Assembly (NCBI GenBank): GCA_022710485.1
Contig: JAKLGU010000005.1
Span: 1 to 64,000, forward strand
Origin: Gemmatimonadota bacterium
Lineage (GTDB): Bacteria; Gemmatimonadota; Gemmatimonadetes; Gemmatimonadales; GWC2-71-9
Length of the DNA stretch: 64,000 bases
Reading direction: 5' to 3'
How positions within the stretch are numbered: position 1 is the first letter of the stretch; every line of letters begins with the position of its first letter. Positions 33,732 to 42,884 of the stretch are shown piece after piece. Below the pieces are notes generated by a model. That model was not told where the DNA came from and did not search any database. It saw only the letters and a program-made list of their open reading frames with translations. A program made the translations under genes and the position numbers.

Positions 33732-36700
33732 ATGGGCATCCCCGCGTCACTCCGCTGCCTCGGCCGTCCCGTCCTGCTCGACGCGAGCGGGACTCCGGTT
33801 CGGCTCAAGTCGCAGAAGCAACTCGCGCTCCTGATCTACCTGGTCATCGAGGGTCGCGCCCCGCTTCGCCGGGACCGGCTGGCCGATCTGCTCTGGTCCA
33901 CTTCGGGAATCAACGAGGCGCGCCACTCGATGGGCACCGCCATCTGGGGCCTTCGGCACCGCGTGGATCCGAAGGGCTTCCCCGGGGACCACCAGTCCAT
34001 CCGGACCACCGTCGAGCTCGAGTGCGACCTCCACCGGTTGGCCAAGGGTGACGTGCTACCCACCGAGTTCGTCCCGGCGCTGGAGCTCGACGGCTTCCTC
34101 GAAGAGTTCGAGATCCCCGACGCGCCCGGCTTCAACCACTGGCGCGACCAGCAGCGCGCCCGGCTCTGGCCCGCCATCGAGGCCGGGCTCGTTCGCCAGA
34201 TGGACCATTGCCGCCGCACCGGCGACTTCACCGCCATCGAACCGCTGGCCGACCGCACGCTCCGACACAATCCGCTGAGCGAGGCGGCGGTCCGCGCCCG
34301 GATCGAGGGGCGCGCCTTCGCGGGCGACCGCATCGGCGCGCTGCAGGCCTTCGAGACCTGGAAGCACTCGCTGCACGTGGAACTCCACGCCGAGCCCTCC
34401 GAGCAACTCGAGGCGATGGCGCGCCGGCTCCGGCGCGGGACCCTGGAGGGCGGCGGTGACGGCAATCGCCCCCGCGTACCGACGGAGCAGTGGCGGGACC
34501 GGACCTTCGTCGGGCGTACGGTGGAATACCGCGCCCTCTACGAGGCGTGGGAGCGGACCACCCGTGGCGAGCCGACGCACGCACTCGTGCTCGGCGAGTC
34601 CGGCATCGGTAAGAGCACTTTGATCCAGCGCCTGCTCACCGCCTCCAGCCTCGACGGCGCGGTCACCAGCCGGGTCCAGTGCTACGAGCTCGAGCGCGAG
34701 ATCCCCTACGCCGCCCTCGGCGCGCTGGTGCGCGGCCTCCTCGAACGGCCGGAGGCCAAGGCCACCGCGCCCCAGTCGCTCGCCGACCTGGCGCAGGCCG
34801 TCCCGGCGGTGCGTGAGTGGTTCCCCCACCTGCCGGAGTCGCACCAACTCCAGGGCGAGTCGTTCCGGATCCGGGTCACCGACGCGATGGAGGCGCTGCT
34901 CCGCACCATCGCCGAGGAGACTCCCGTCCTCCTTGTGGTGGACGACTTCCACCTGGCCGACGACGCCAGCGTGGCGGTGGTGCATCTCCTCGTACGCCGC
35001 TTCGAGCAGGAGCGGATCATGGTGACGCTGGCGGCCCGGCCCACGAGCGCCAACGAATCGCCGAACATCGCCAAGCTCCGGGAGAGCCACCGGCGCCTCG
35101 GCTTCGTGTCGCTCGAGGTGCCCCCGATGACCCGGGACGAATCGGCCGAGATGCTCGATAGCCTGACGGCAGATCGGGTGGCTCCGGGGCGGACGGTGCG
35201 AGACGCCATGTTGCGGGCGGCGGGGGGCTACCCGATGGCGCTCGAACTCTTCGTGAGCGAGTGGCTGGGCAGCGGGGAGAGCAGCCTGGCCCTGGCGGTG
35301 CCGGCGATGCGGGAGGAGGTGGGGCAGCACATCCCGCCGGTGGACGCCTACCGCATGGCGCTCGACCGGATCTGCGAGGGGCTCGACGCGGGCGCGCGCC
35401 TGATCCTGCAGCTGGCGGCAGTGCTGGGACCGCGCCTCAACCAGTTCGCGATGTACCAGATCGTGGACCTCGGCCTCGGCGCCACGGGACAGGCGATGGG
35501 CACCCTGCGCTCGGCGCGCCTGCTCCGCGAAACGGAGGAGCGGCTGGAGTTCGTGAACGAGCTGACCCGCGGGCATGCGTACCTTGGGATCCCGAGCCCG
35601 ATGCGGACAGCCCTGCATGGCGAGGTGGTGAAGCGACTGCTGGCCGAGGAGGCCACGGGCAACCACCCACCCGGGCTCGAGGTCGCCTGGCACCTGATTA
35701 GGGCCGGCAGGGGAGGAGAGGCAACTCCCTACCTGCTGAGTGGCGCACGCGAATCGATGCGGGGCGGAGCTCCGCACGAGGCGGAACGTGGCCTCTCAAC
35801 GGCCATGGATCGACTTGAGGAGCCGGACAAGAGCGAGGCGTTGCTCCTGCTGGGAGAATCACTCCAGGAACAAGGGCGGATGCAGGAGTCGATTGAATTT
35901 CTTGATGCAGTAAGCGACTCATCGCACCGCTCAGTGATCTCCAGAAGAAATGTATTGCGTCTCTACGCGCGCAGATACGCCGACGGCGTGAGCCCGGACG
36001 CGAATCGCGCGTTGGGGCTGCAGCTCATTGCTGAAGCAGAGAACGCGGAGGAGTCGAATACACGCCTTCGCGCGCTTTGGGTGGCAGCACACACTTACCG
36101 AGACCACCTAGATCTCGGGATCCTCCATCGGGTGTGGGACCAACTGCGAGGCGAGAAGTCAGGCGAGCTGTCGCTTGAGGATCAGGCTGAGTATGCGCTG
36201 GGCATCGCAACCTGTCAGTACCTTGTTGGTGACAAGCATGGAAGCCTGAAGACCGTGGAAGGCGTCATCGGAAAGCTGGAGAGACAAGGGATTCTGAACT
36301 CAATCTACCTCTCCCTGATCGTAGGTCTAGGTGCGATCCGAACGGGGCTGGGAGAATATGATGCGGCTGTTGCTGTCGGGGAGAAGGGCGTGCACATCGC
36401 ACGCAAAGTGGGAGATGAGCGTCGGATTCGGATGTTGGCCGGGAATCTCGCACTCAGCCATTGCAGGCTTGGCAATGTGGACTCCCAACTCGAGTGGGCA
36501 GATCGAGCCGCTGCCATTCCGGCCTCATACACCGGCATCTTCGAGCAACAGCAGATCCATTTCTCTCGTGCACGCGCCTTCGCTGTTCAAGGAAGGGAAA
36601 GCGATGCCCTCGCGGCATTGGCAGTGGGGAGGAGTATCGGTGCTCGTCCTATTCCAGATCACCTACAACAGGCGTGGCACCTTCGGACGGCGGACGTCCT

Positions 36701-37058
36701 GTCGCTGCTTGGTCGCCATTCCAAGGCCATCCGAGCAGCGGTTCCCGGAGTTACAGGCGAAATGAGTAATCTTGGCTCAGACGCCTTCGCGGGACCGTTC
36801 GCCCGGTGGTCCGCGAAGGTTGCTGTGGCGAAGCTAGCGGACTTGGACGCAACGCGGACGAAGATCGCGGAACTTCTGGAGCGGGAACAGCGACTGGACC
36901 ACATCGACAATGTGGAGGTCCTGAATTCAAAGGTCTGGCTGGATAGCAGGACAGGGAGAATGGATGACGAGGAGCGGACCAAGATGTGGACGCTGGTGAG
37001 CACTCTCCCAGCCGGGGCCACCCAAGAGCTCAGGTCCCTAGGAATGCTGGATCTCTAG
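33732..37058 (+). CDS. SARP/BTAD-type regulator with AAA ATPase and TPR-like domains
   Basis: The 1108-residue cytoplasmic regulator has an OmpR-like winged helix at about residues 1-90 (RLKSQKQLALLIYLVIEGRA, RDRLADLLW), then the BTAD domain (about 100-240, PLSEAAVRARIEGRAFAGDR and YE/F-type helices). A STAND/AAA domain follows, with Walker A VLGESGIGKSTLIQ and Walker B VLLVVDDFHLADDASV, and then a long helical TPR-like tail. Such proteins integrate a nucleotide-dependent switch with DNA binding. It is divergent from rhs2. Codon use changes near 35700: the N-terminal half is very GC-rich, the tail clearly less so, suggesting a chimera or different constraint. Confidence 0.85.
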   Translation: MGIPASLRCLGRPVLLDASGTPVRLKSQKQLALLIYLVIEGRAPLRRDRLADLLWSTSGINEARHSMGTAIWGLRHRVDPKGFPGDHQSIRTTVELECDLHRLAKGDVLPTEFVPALELDGFLEEFEIPDAPGFNHWRDQQRARLWPAIEAGLVRQMDHCRRTGDFTAIEPLADRTLRHNPLSEAAVRARIEGRAFAGDRIGALQAFETWKHSLHVELHAEPSEQLEAMARRLRRGTLEGGGDGNRPRVPTEQWRDRTFVGRTVEYRALYEAWERTTRGEPTHALVLGESGIGKSTLIQRLLTASSLDGAVTSRVQCYELEREIPYAALGALVRGLLERPEAKATAPQSLADLAQAVPAVREWFPHLPESHQLQGESFRIRVTDAMEALLRTIAEETPVLLVVDDFHLADDASVAVVHLLVRRFEQERIMVTLAARPTSANESPNIAKLRESHRRLGFVSLEVPPMTRDESAEMLDSLTADRVAPGRTVRDAMLRAAGGYPMALELFVSEWLGSGESSLALAVPAMREEVGQHIPPVDAYRMALDRICEGLDAGARLILQLAAVLGPRLNQFAMYQIVDLGLGATGQAMGTLRSARLLRETEERLEFVNELTRGHAYLGIPSPMRTALHGEVVKRLLAEEATGNHPPGLEVAWHLIRAGRGGEATPYLLSGARESMRGGAPHEAERGLSTAMDRLEEPDKSEALLLLGESLQEQGRMQESIEFLDAVSDSSHRSVISRRNVLRLYARRYADGVSPDANRALGLQLIAEAENAEESNTRLRALWVAAHTYRDHLDLGILHRVWDQLRGEKSGELSLEDQAEYALGIATCQYLVGDKHGSLKTVEGVIGKLERQGILNSIYLSLIVGLGAIRTGLGEYDAAVAVGEKGVHIARKVGDERRIRMLAGNLALSHCRLGNVDSQLEWADRAAAIPASYTGIFEQQQIHFSRARAFAVQGRESDALAALAVGRSIGARPIPDHLQQAWHLRTADVLSLLGRHSKAIRAAVPGVTGEMSNLGSDAFAGPFARWSAKVAVAKLADLDATRTKIAELLEREQRLDHIDNVEVLNSKVWLDSRTGRMDDEERTKMWTLVSTLPAGATQELRSLGMLDL

Positions 37059-37073
37059 TCCGAAACTCATCGC

Positions 37074-38477
37074 TCAGCCAGTGCGCCCCTTCCAGAAAGA
37101 CTTCTTGGCCCAGCCGGAGCGGCTGGCTCCGGGATCTGACACCACCATCGTAACCGGCATCGGGGAGGTCTCGACACCCACGGTGATGAGCCGACGCACC
37201 GCCACCGAGGCCACCACATGCTCCACTACTTCTGGATCGAATTGGCTTCCCGCGCACTTCTTCAGTTCTGCGATGACCACTTCAAGCGGGAGCCGCTTCC
37301 GGTAGGGCCGGTCGGTGGTCATGGCATCGATGGTGTCGGCCACCAGGATGACCCGGGAGGCGAGCGGAATCTCGTGGCCTGAGAGCCCGTTCGGATAGCC
37401 CTTGCCGTCCCACCGCTCGTGGTGGTGGCGCACCGAGTCCTGGATGAACCCCCGGAACTTCGAGATGATGCCCACCAACTCCGCGCTCCGCGCGGAGTGG
37501 GTCTGCATCAGCGCCGTCTCGTCCGGAGTCAGGCGGTCTTCCTTCCGGAGCAGCGGCGCGAACTCCTCGTGGATCTTCCCGACGTCGTGCAGCAGCGCCG
37601 CGGTGTGGACCTGTTCCACGTCCCGGATCTGGAGCCCCATCTCGAGGGCAATAAGCCGGGAGAGCTGACTCACGCGCAGGGAGTGGCCTGAGGTGTACGG
37701 ATCGCGGGCCTCGATGGCCTTGACCATGACCTGGAGCAGTTCCTGACCACTCTCCTGCAGCTGGTGGTATAGCCCATAGACGTGGCGAACCGCGACGATC
37801 GGGATCACGACCAGGACGAGACCGATCGAGCCGAGCTCCCAAGTGGCCTGGAACCAGGTGTAAAGCCAAGCGAGGAGTAGGGCGATAGCGCTCGCCCCAA
37901 GATCATAGCCAATCACCCCTCGTGTATTAAGACTCCACACGTCCCGGAAGGAACGTTCGGTAGTCAACGCGACGACTCCGCTAACAGCAACGGAGTTCAG
38001 AATGAAGTAGGTAGCAGCGTACGCGAAGAAGAGAAAGAAGTCCCTCTGGAGCGCCGTCGATTCTACGCTTCCCACCACCTGAAGGTAGGCAGGTGGTAGA
38101 CCACCGCCGAGCAGGTGGTAGATCAACACCGCAAACATCACGGAGGCAGCCCGCTGGGAGCCGTTGAAGATCAGCTTCTCCGGGCGACTACCCAGCGCGA
38201 GCTGCCCCATGACAGACGAGCTGAGGGCGATAACTCCGGCCCAGAATCCGCCGAACAACAAACCCGCAGACATGTGCATCACGAATGAGGTTGAGCCGCG
38301 AGCGCCAACCTTGAGTTGCGTCGAGCTCTGCTCAACCAGGAATGCCATGAAGATGAAGCTGAGCAGCGGCCAAATGCCCGGCGATGGCTGGCGGTACTGG
38401 AATGCGTCGAATCCCAGCGCCAGGGCGATGAATGCAACGAGCGCGATGTACGCTGAAGTCTTGGTGACTGATCTCAT
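37074..38477 (-). CDS. Membrane HD-GYP domain protein (predicted c-di-GMP phosphodiesterase)
   Basis: The 467-residue protein has an N-terminal membrane module of about seven helices (residues 8-250) and a C-terminal HD-GYP domain. Metal and signature residues are present: GHSLRVSQLS, LLHDVGKIH, VRHHHERWDGKGYPNGLSG and SRVILVADTIDAM. It should hydrolyse cyclic di-GMP in response to a membrane signal. The membrane half has lower GC than the catalytic half. A 26-codon frame with an excellent ribosome binding site lies 45 bases upstream on the same strand. Confidence 0.9.
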   Translation of the reverse strand: MRSVTKTSAYIALVAFIALALGFDAFQYRQPSPGIWPLLSFIFMAFLVEQSSTQLKVGARGSTSFVMHMSAGLLFGGFWAGVIALSSSVMGQLALGSRPEKLIFNGSQRAASVMFAVLIYHLLGGGLPPAYLQVVGSVESTALQRDFFLFFAYAATYFILNSVAVSGVVALTTERSFRDVWSLNTRGVIGYDLGASAIALLLAWLYTWFQATWELGSIGLVLVVIPIVAVRHVYGLYHQLQESGQELLQVMVKAIEARDPYTSGHSLRVSQLSRLIALEMGLQIRDVEQVHTAALLHDVGKIHEEFAPLLRKEDRLTPDETALMQTHSARSAELVGIISKFRGFIQDSVRHHHERWDGKGYPNGLSGHEIPLASRVILVADTIDAMTTDRPYRKRLPLEVVIAELKKCAGSQFDPEVVEHVVASVAVRRLITVGVETSPMPVTMVVSDPGASRSGWAKKSFWKGRTG

Positions 38478-38522
38478 GGAGTTGGAACAGCTCGGCGGGG
38501 GGATCGGGGCATCAGGCCCTAA

Positions 38523-38603
38523 CTAGGCCCAGTCCTGGCCTTCGGCCAAGAACAGATTCGCCACGAACTTTACAGCGGCGGCAAGCCAAGTAATCTGCAA
38601 CAT
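38523..38603 (-). CDS. Possible 26-residue small peptide upstream of the HD-GYP gene
   Basis: The frame MLQITWLAAAVKFVANLFLA followed by EGQDWA has a strong GGGAGGTGA site 5 bases before its ATG. It is hydrophobic and ends in a short acidic tail. It is far too short for routine gene callers. It could be a leader peptide controlling the HD-GYP gene, a signalling or membrane peptide, or chance. The ribosome binding site is the strongest evidence. Confidence 0.4.
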   Translation of the reverse strand: MLQITWLAAAVKFVANLFLAEGQDWA

Positions 38604-38774
38604 GAGCGTCACCTCCCTTCGAGTATCTCAGAACTCGGGAAGTGGTCGGCCTCGCTATGGCCTACCAGACGCTCCGCTCTCTTGTCCGCTAGTCTCCGCT
38701 GTCCTTCTTGAAGACCCGGTCCCCCTGCCTCGCTTTGCTCCCTCCGCTCGGGTTGGTACGAATCGCCACCGCGG

Positions 38775-39530
38775 CTAGCGCGGCCGGCGCAATTCCGTCC
38801 ATCGGTTGGTCGCGTCGAGCACCGCGAACACCGCGGCGCGCTCGGCGCTCTCCTTGATCTGCGCGCTGCCGGTCAGCACGAGCGAATCGCGCCCGCCCAA
38901 CCCCTGCACCGCCACGAACACGAACTCCCGGTCGAAGGCGGGCACGATCTTGGCCCCCTCCAGCGCCACCGAGGAGTCGTCCAGCAACCGGTCGAGCACC
39001 GTGACCGTGGCCCGGGCCGCCGCCTCGACGCGGCTCCGCGGCGTGTCACTGCTCTCCTCCTCCGCCGTTTCCGTCCGCCCCAGGAAGCTCAGGCTGACGC
39101 TCAACGTGATTCTATGCGAGCGCTTGCCCGGCGCCACCGAGAGGTCCTCGAACAGGATGGCCCGGTGGAGCGCCTGGCTCCGCACCGCCTCCTTCTCGAG
39201 CGCCTCGATCGGCTTGACGTCGGCCGTCTGCGCGATGCTGATCTTGCGGTGGTCCACCCGGAGGCCGAGCTGCGCGAGGAGCGCCGACTCGATGTTACGC
39301 ACCAGCTGCTTCGGCGCCAGCCCCGACTGCGCCAGGATGTGCACCTCGCTCACCTCGCCGAGGGGCGTGGTGACGACCCGCGCGGAGAGGATCCCCTCCA
39401 GCGTGGTCAGGAGATTTTCCGCCCGGCGCACGCCCCAGGGATCGGGCGCTTCCCCGCCGGCCCCACCACTCGGCGTGGTGCGCCCGGACTGGAAGCCGGC
39501 ATCGGACTGCTTCGCGGAATTGAACGCCAT
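38775..39530 (-). CDS. Conserved-looking hypothetical protein next to the diguanylate cyclase
   Basis: The 251-residue cytoplasmic protein has a Gly/Pro-rich N-terminus and then two alpha/beta units (LTTLEGILSARVVTTPLGEV, SEVHILAQSGLAPKQLVRNI; and RATVTVLDRLLDDSSVALEG, FVFVAVQGLGGRDSLVLTGS). No family was recognised. It ends 43 bases downstream of the iron-sulfur diguanylate cyclase on the same strand and probably shares its transcript, so a role in the same signalling step is possible. Confidence 0.6.
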   Translation of the reverse strand: MAFNSAKQSDAGFQSGRTTPSGGAGGEAPDPWGVRRAENLLTTLEGILSARVVTTPLGEVSEVHILAQSGLAPKQLVRNIESALLAQLGLRVDHRKISIAQTADVKPIEALEKEAVRSQALHRAILFEDLSVAPGKRSHRITLSVSLSFLGRTETAEEESSDTPRSRVEAAARATVTVLDRLLDDSSVALEGAKIVPAFDREFVFVAVQGLGGRDSLVLTGSAQIKESAERAAVFAVLDATNRWTELRRPR

Positions 39531-39573
39531 CTCGGTGTCCTGTCGCTGAGTGCCTGTGGGGGCCTGGCCGCCC

Positions 39574-41346
39574 TCAGGCGGCCCCTTCGTTGGCCACGGC
39601 GTTCCGGCCCGTGGACTTTGCCTGGTACAGCGCGCGGTCGGCGGTGACGAGCAGGTCGCCCTCGACCGGGTTGTTCGGGTCGAACTCCGCCAGCCCGATG
39701 CTGACCGTCACCACGCCGACGTCATACCCCAGCCGGCGCCCGACCCCTTCGATGCCCGCCCGGAGCGCCTCGGCCACCCGGCGGGCGCCGTGCAGGTCGG
39801 TCCGGGTCAGGATGACGACGAACTCGTCGCCGCCGTAGCGGGCGGCCAGGTCCGAGGCGCGCACCGCGCTCCGGATTTCCGCCGCCACCGCCTTCAACAC
39901 CTCGTTGCCGGCCTCGTGCCCGAACCGGTCGTTCAGCTGCTTGAAGCGGTCGAGGTCGATGAACATGACCGCGAACCCTTCCGCGCTGCGCTTGCTCCGT
40001 TCGACTTCGTGGCCCAGCCGGTCGCGCAGCACCCGGAAGGTGGCGAGCCCGGTGAGCAGGTCCACCGCCGCCTCGCGCGAGGCCTCCTCCGCCCGGCGCT
40101 CCTGGTACGGCGGGCACTGCCGCAGCGTGGCCCGGCCGAGCACCGCCGCCGAGGCGAATCGCGCGCAGGTGGTGAAGCCGCAGGCACCGCAGTCCCAGGG
40201 CCGCCCGTTGGGGCCCGGACCGATGGCGTCGAGCAGCGCCGCCACCGCCGTCGGATCAGACGCCAGCCGCCGGGGCCGGATGTCGAAGGTGGCGCCGACG
40301 CTGCTGGCCACCAGCCGTCCGTCCACCACCGGTTCGGGGCTCCGCGGCGGCTCCGCGCTCGCCAGGAGCGCACGCCGCCAGTAGAGCTGGTCCCGCGGAC
40401 CGAGGAGCGGGTGGTCGAGACTCCCCTCGAAGGAGAGCAGGTCCACGAACCCCAGGTCCAGCCGGTCCACCGCCACCGCCTGCGCCAGCGCCGGCAGGTG
40501 CCGGAGCCCGCGGATGGTGCGGAAGCGGCGGCTCGCGTGCCGCGCCTCCTCGAGCATCGTGAGCGGAAGGCCGCCCGCGGCGCTCAGGTGGCGGCGCCGT
40601 TCCTCCGGAATCCGCGCGAAGAAATCGGGCTGCGCGAGCACCGACACGCCACGGAGCTGGAAGATCCGCTCCAGGTCCTCGAAGGTGACGGCGGCATCGA
40701 GCTCCGGCGTGTTCCGCGGAGCCGCGACGCCCGCGTACACGATCCGAAGCTCCTGCCCCTGTTGCGCACGCAGGTACCGCGCCTCTGCCACCGCCGGAAT
40801 CGTGACCGGCGCCAGGTACGGCACCAGCTCGGGATAATCGATCCGCACCGTCTCGACCACCACCGGATCGGTGGACCGGATCAGGGTGCCCCAGCCCTTG
40901 TCACGCCAGAGACTCAGGTACTCCGCCGCCACCAATTCGTCTCCGATGACGCCGCGATGCACGGTGCGGAACCCGGCCGCGTAGCAGGCGTTGACCACCT
41001 GCTCCGGCGTGGCCGGATAGAAGTGCGCCGTCGCTTCCGGGCTCAGGATGAGAATGCCATCCCCCCGCGCCGCGACCGTCAGCGCCCTGCCAATCTCCCC
41101 GCTCGCGTGGATGGCCTGATGCGGGCACGCGGGCAGACACTCCCCGCACGAGATGCATGCCTCATCCACGATCTGGACCTGGCTGCCATCCACCGCGACC
41201 GCCTCAGTCGGGCAGACGCGGACGCAGGCCAGACAGGCCACGCAGGCTTCCGGATCGATCGAGAAGATCACGCGCCCGCCCACCCTCGGCGAGCACGCAT
41301 CATCGTCAATATTGGCGCGGACCTGAGAACTGTCAAGAGGTGACAC
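39574..41346 (-). CDS. Ferredoxin/hydrogenase-like sensor fused to a diguanylate cyclase
   Basis: The 590-residue protein starts with two [4Fe-4S] ferredoxin motifs (CVACLACVRVCPTEA, CISCGECLPACPHQA). Next is a region resembling the C-terminal domain of iron-only hydrogenases (about residues 100-340), then a further four-Cys iron-sulfur motif (CGACGFTTCARF...C, about 388-415). The C-terminal GGDEF domain has the intact active site RYGGDEFVVIL. It probably makes cyclic di-GMP in response to redox or gas state. The hydrogenase-like region should be checked for H-cluster cysteines, which I did not see. It lies just downstream of an NtrC-like regulator. Confidence 0.88.
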   Translation of the reverse strand: MSPLDSSQVRANIDDDACSPRVGGRVIFSIDPEACVACLACVRVCPTEAVAVDGSQVQIVDEACISCGECLPACPHQAIHASGEIGRALTVAARGDGILILSPEATAHFYPATPEQVVNACYAAGFRTVHRGVIGDELVAAEYLSLWRDKGWGTLIRSTDPVVVETVRIDYPELVPYLAPVTIPAVAEARYLRAQQGQELRIVYAGVAAPRNTPELDAAVTFEDLERIFQLRGVSVLAQPDFFARIPEERRRHLSAAGGLPLTMLEEARHASRRFRTIRGLRHLPALAQAVAVDRLDLGFVDLLSFEGSLDHPLLGPRDQLYWRRALLASAEPPRSPEPVVDGRLVASSVGATFDIRPRRLASDPTAVAALLDAIGPGPNGRPWDCGACGFTTCARFASAAVLGRATLRQCPPYQERRAEEASREAAVDLLTGLATFRVLRDRLGHEVERSKRSAEGFAVMFIDLDRFKQLNDRFGHEAGNEVLKAVAAEIRSAVRASDLAARYGGDEFVVILTRTDLHGARRVAEALRAGIEGVGRRLGYDVGVVTVSIGLAEFDPNNPVEGDLLVTADRALYQAKSTGRNAVANEGAA

Positions 41347-41372
41347 CCCGCAAATATCAAGAAAACAACCAC

Positions 41373-42878
41373 TTAGCCGAGTCCGAACGCCTTGATTTTC
41401 CGGTACAGTGTCCGCTCCCCGATGCCCAGGACCTCCGCGGCCTTCCGGCGGTTCCCCCGGTACTCCTCGAGGGCCGCCTCGATAGCCCGCTTCTCCACCT
41501 CAGCCATTGTCATGCCAGACCGGTACAGGACGGCCCCGGCGTCCTCCCCGCCCGTTTCGGCCATCAGGTCGGCCACCGGCTGGCGATCCCCGAGGTCGAT
41601 GATCTGGACCCGCTGGGGGCCGGAATCCATGCGCCGCCGAAGCTCCTCCACCTGGAGCCGTAAGTCCATGATATTCCTCAAGATAAACTCCAATTCCTGC
41701 CCCGAAACGTCCCGCCCCGGCTGGGGCAGGCGGGCTGGGAGGAGGGAGCCGGCCCCCTCGAGGACGTCGTGGGGGATGTCGCTGGCCCTGATTTCGGTGC
41801 CTGGGGCCAGGACCACCATGGATTCGACCAGGTTCCGGAGCTGCCGGACGTTCCCGGGCCAGGGTGCCGCAACAAGCCGCTCCAGCGCGTCAGGGGCGAT
41901 CCCCCGGAACGGCCGGTCGTGAGCCTTGGCAAACTCCCGGATGAACCGCCGGAGCAGCAGGGGAATGTCCTCCCGCCGCTCCCGGAGCGGTGGCAGGTAG
42001 ATGTTCAGCACGCTGAGCCGGTAGTAGAGATCGTCCCGGAATTCGCCGAGCTGCACGGCGTCGCGGAGGTTCCGGTTGGTGGCCGCCACGACGCGCACGT
42101 CCACCTTGATCGGCTGCGTGCCGCCGACGCGGAAGAAGGCGCGGTTCTCGAGCACGCGCAGCAGCTTGACCTGCGTGGACGCCGGGATGTCGCCGATCTC
42201 GTCTAGGAAGATCGTCCCCGTGTCGGCGAGTTCGAAGCGCCCGAGCCGGCGCTCGGCGGCTCCCGTGAACGCGCCCTTTTCGTGGCCGAAGAGTTCCGAC
42301 TCCAGCAGCGTGTCGGGAATGGCGGCGCAGTCCACCGCGATGAACGGCTTGCCCATTCTCGGCGAGAGGTCGTGGATGGCGCGGGCCACGAGCTCCTTGC
42401 CGGTGCCCGACTCCCCCTGCACCAGCACCGTGCTCGACACCGGCGCCATCTGCTCGATCTTGACGAGCACCTCCTGCACTGCCGCGCTTTCGCCGCTGAT
42501 GCCGGTGCGCTGCTGGAGGCGCCGGCGCTGCACCAGCCGGCCGGCGACGCTCACCACGTCGTCGGTGACGATCGGCTTGGTCATCACGGCGGTGGCGCCC
42601 AGGCGGCCCACCCGTTCCGCGCGCTCGGAATCCGTCGGCTCGATCAGGGCGAGCGTGGACACTTCGGCCTCGCGCGCCATCGCCACCAGCGCCACCGCCG
42701 GCGACTCGTGCACCGCGCCGGTCAGGATGAGGAGCTCGGGGCCCTCGCGCCGGAACACGGCGCGCACGTCGTCCATGGCGGAGACCATGGTGGTGGCGAA
42801 GCCGGCGGTCTCGAGCGCGGCGTTGAGGGGCACCGCCGTCTCGAGGTCGGCCATGGTGAGGAGAATCTGCGCCGCCAT
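41373..42878 (-). CDS. NtrC-like sigma-54 activator with a pseudo-receiver domain (EBP3)
   Basis: The 501-residue regulator has an N-terminal receiver-like domain. The site that normally holds the phosphorylated Asp reads [11 protein letters not shown] with no Asp, while the switch Lys (VMTKPIV) remains. The AAA+ domain is complete: [47 protein letters not shown] and [21 protein letters not shown] Fis-type helix ends the protein ([19 protein letters not shown]). It is probably phosphorylation-independent. It lies upstream of the diguanylate cyclase on the same strand. Confidence 0.92.
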   Translation of the reverse strand: MAAQILLTMADLETAVPLNAALETAGFATTMVSAMDDVRAVFRREGPELLILTGAVHESPAVALVAMAREAEVSTLALIEPTDSERAERVGRLGATAVMTKPIVTDDVVSVAGRLVQRRRLQQRTGISGESAAVQEVLVKIEQMAPVSSTVLVQGESGTGKELVARAIHDLSPRMGKPFIAVDCAAIPDTLLESELFGHEKGAFTGAAERRLGRFELADTGTIFLDEIGDIPASTQVKLLRVLENRAFFRVGGTQPIKVDVRVVAATNRNLRDAVQLGEFRDDLYYRLSVLNIYLPPLRERREDIPLLLRRFIREFAKAHDRPFRGIAPDALERLVAAPWPGNVRQLRNLVESMVVLAPGTEIRASDIPHDVLEGAGSLLPARLPQPGRDVSGQELEFILRNIMDLRLQVEELRRRMDSGPQRVQIIDLGDRQPVADLMAETGGEDAGAVLYRSGMTMAEVEKRAIEAALEEYRGNRRKAAEVLGIGERTLYRKIKAFGLG

Positions 42879-42884
42879 TGCTCT

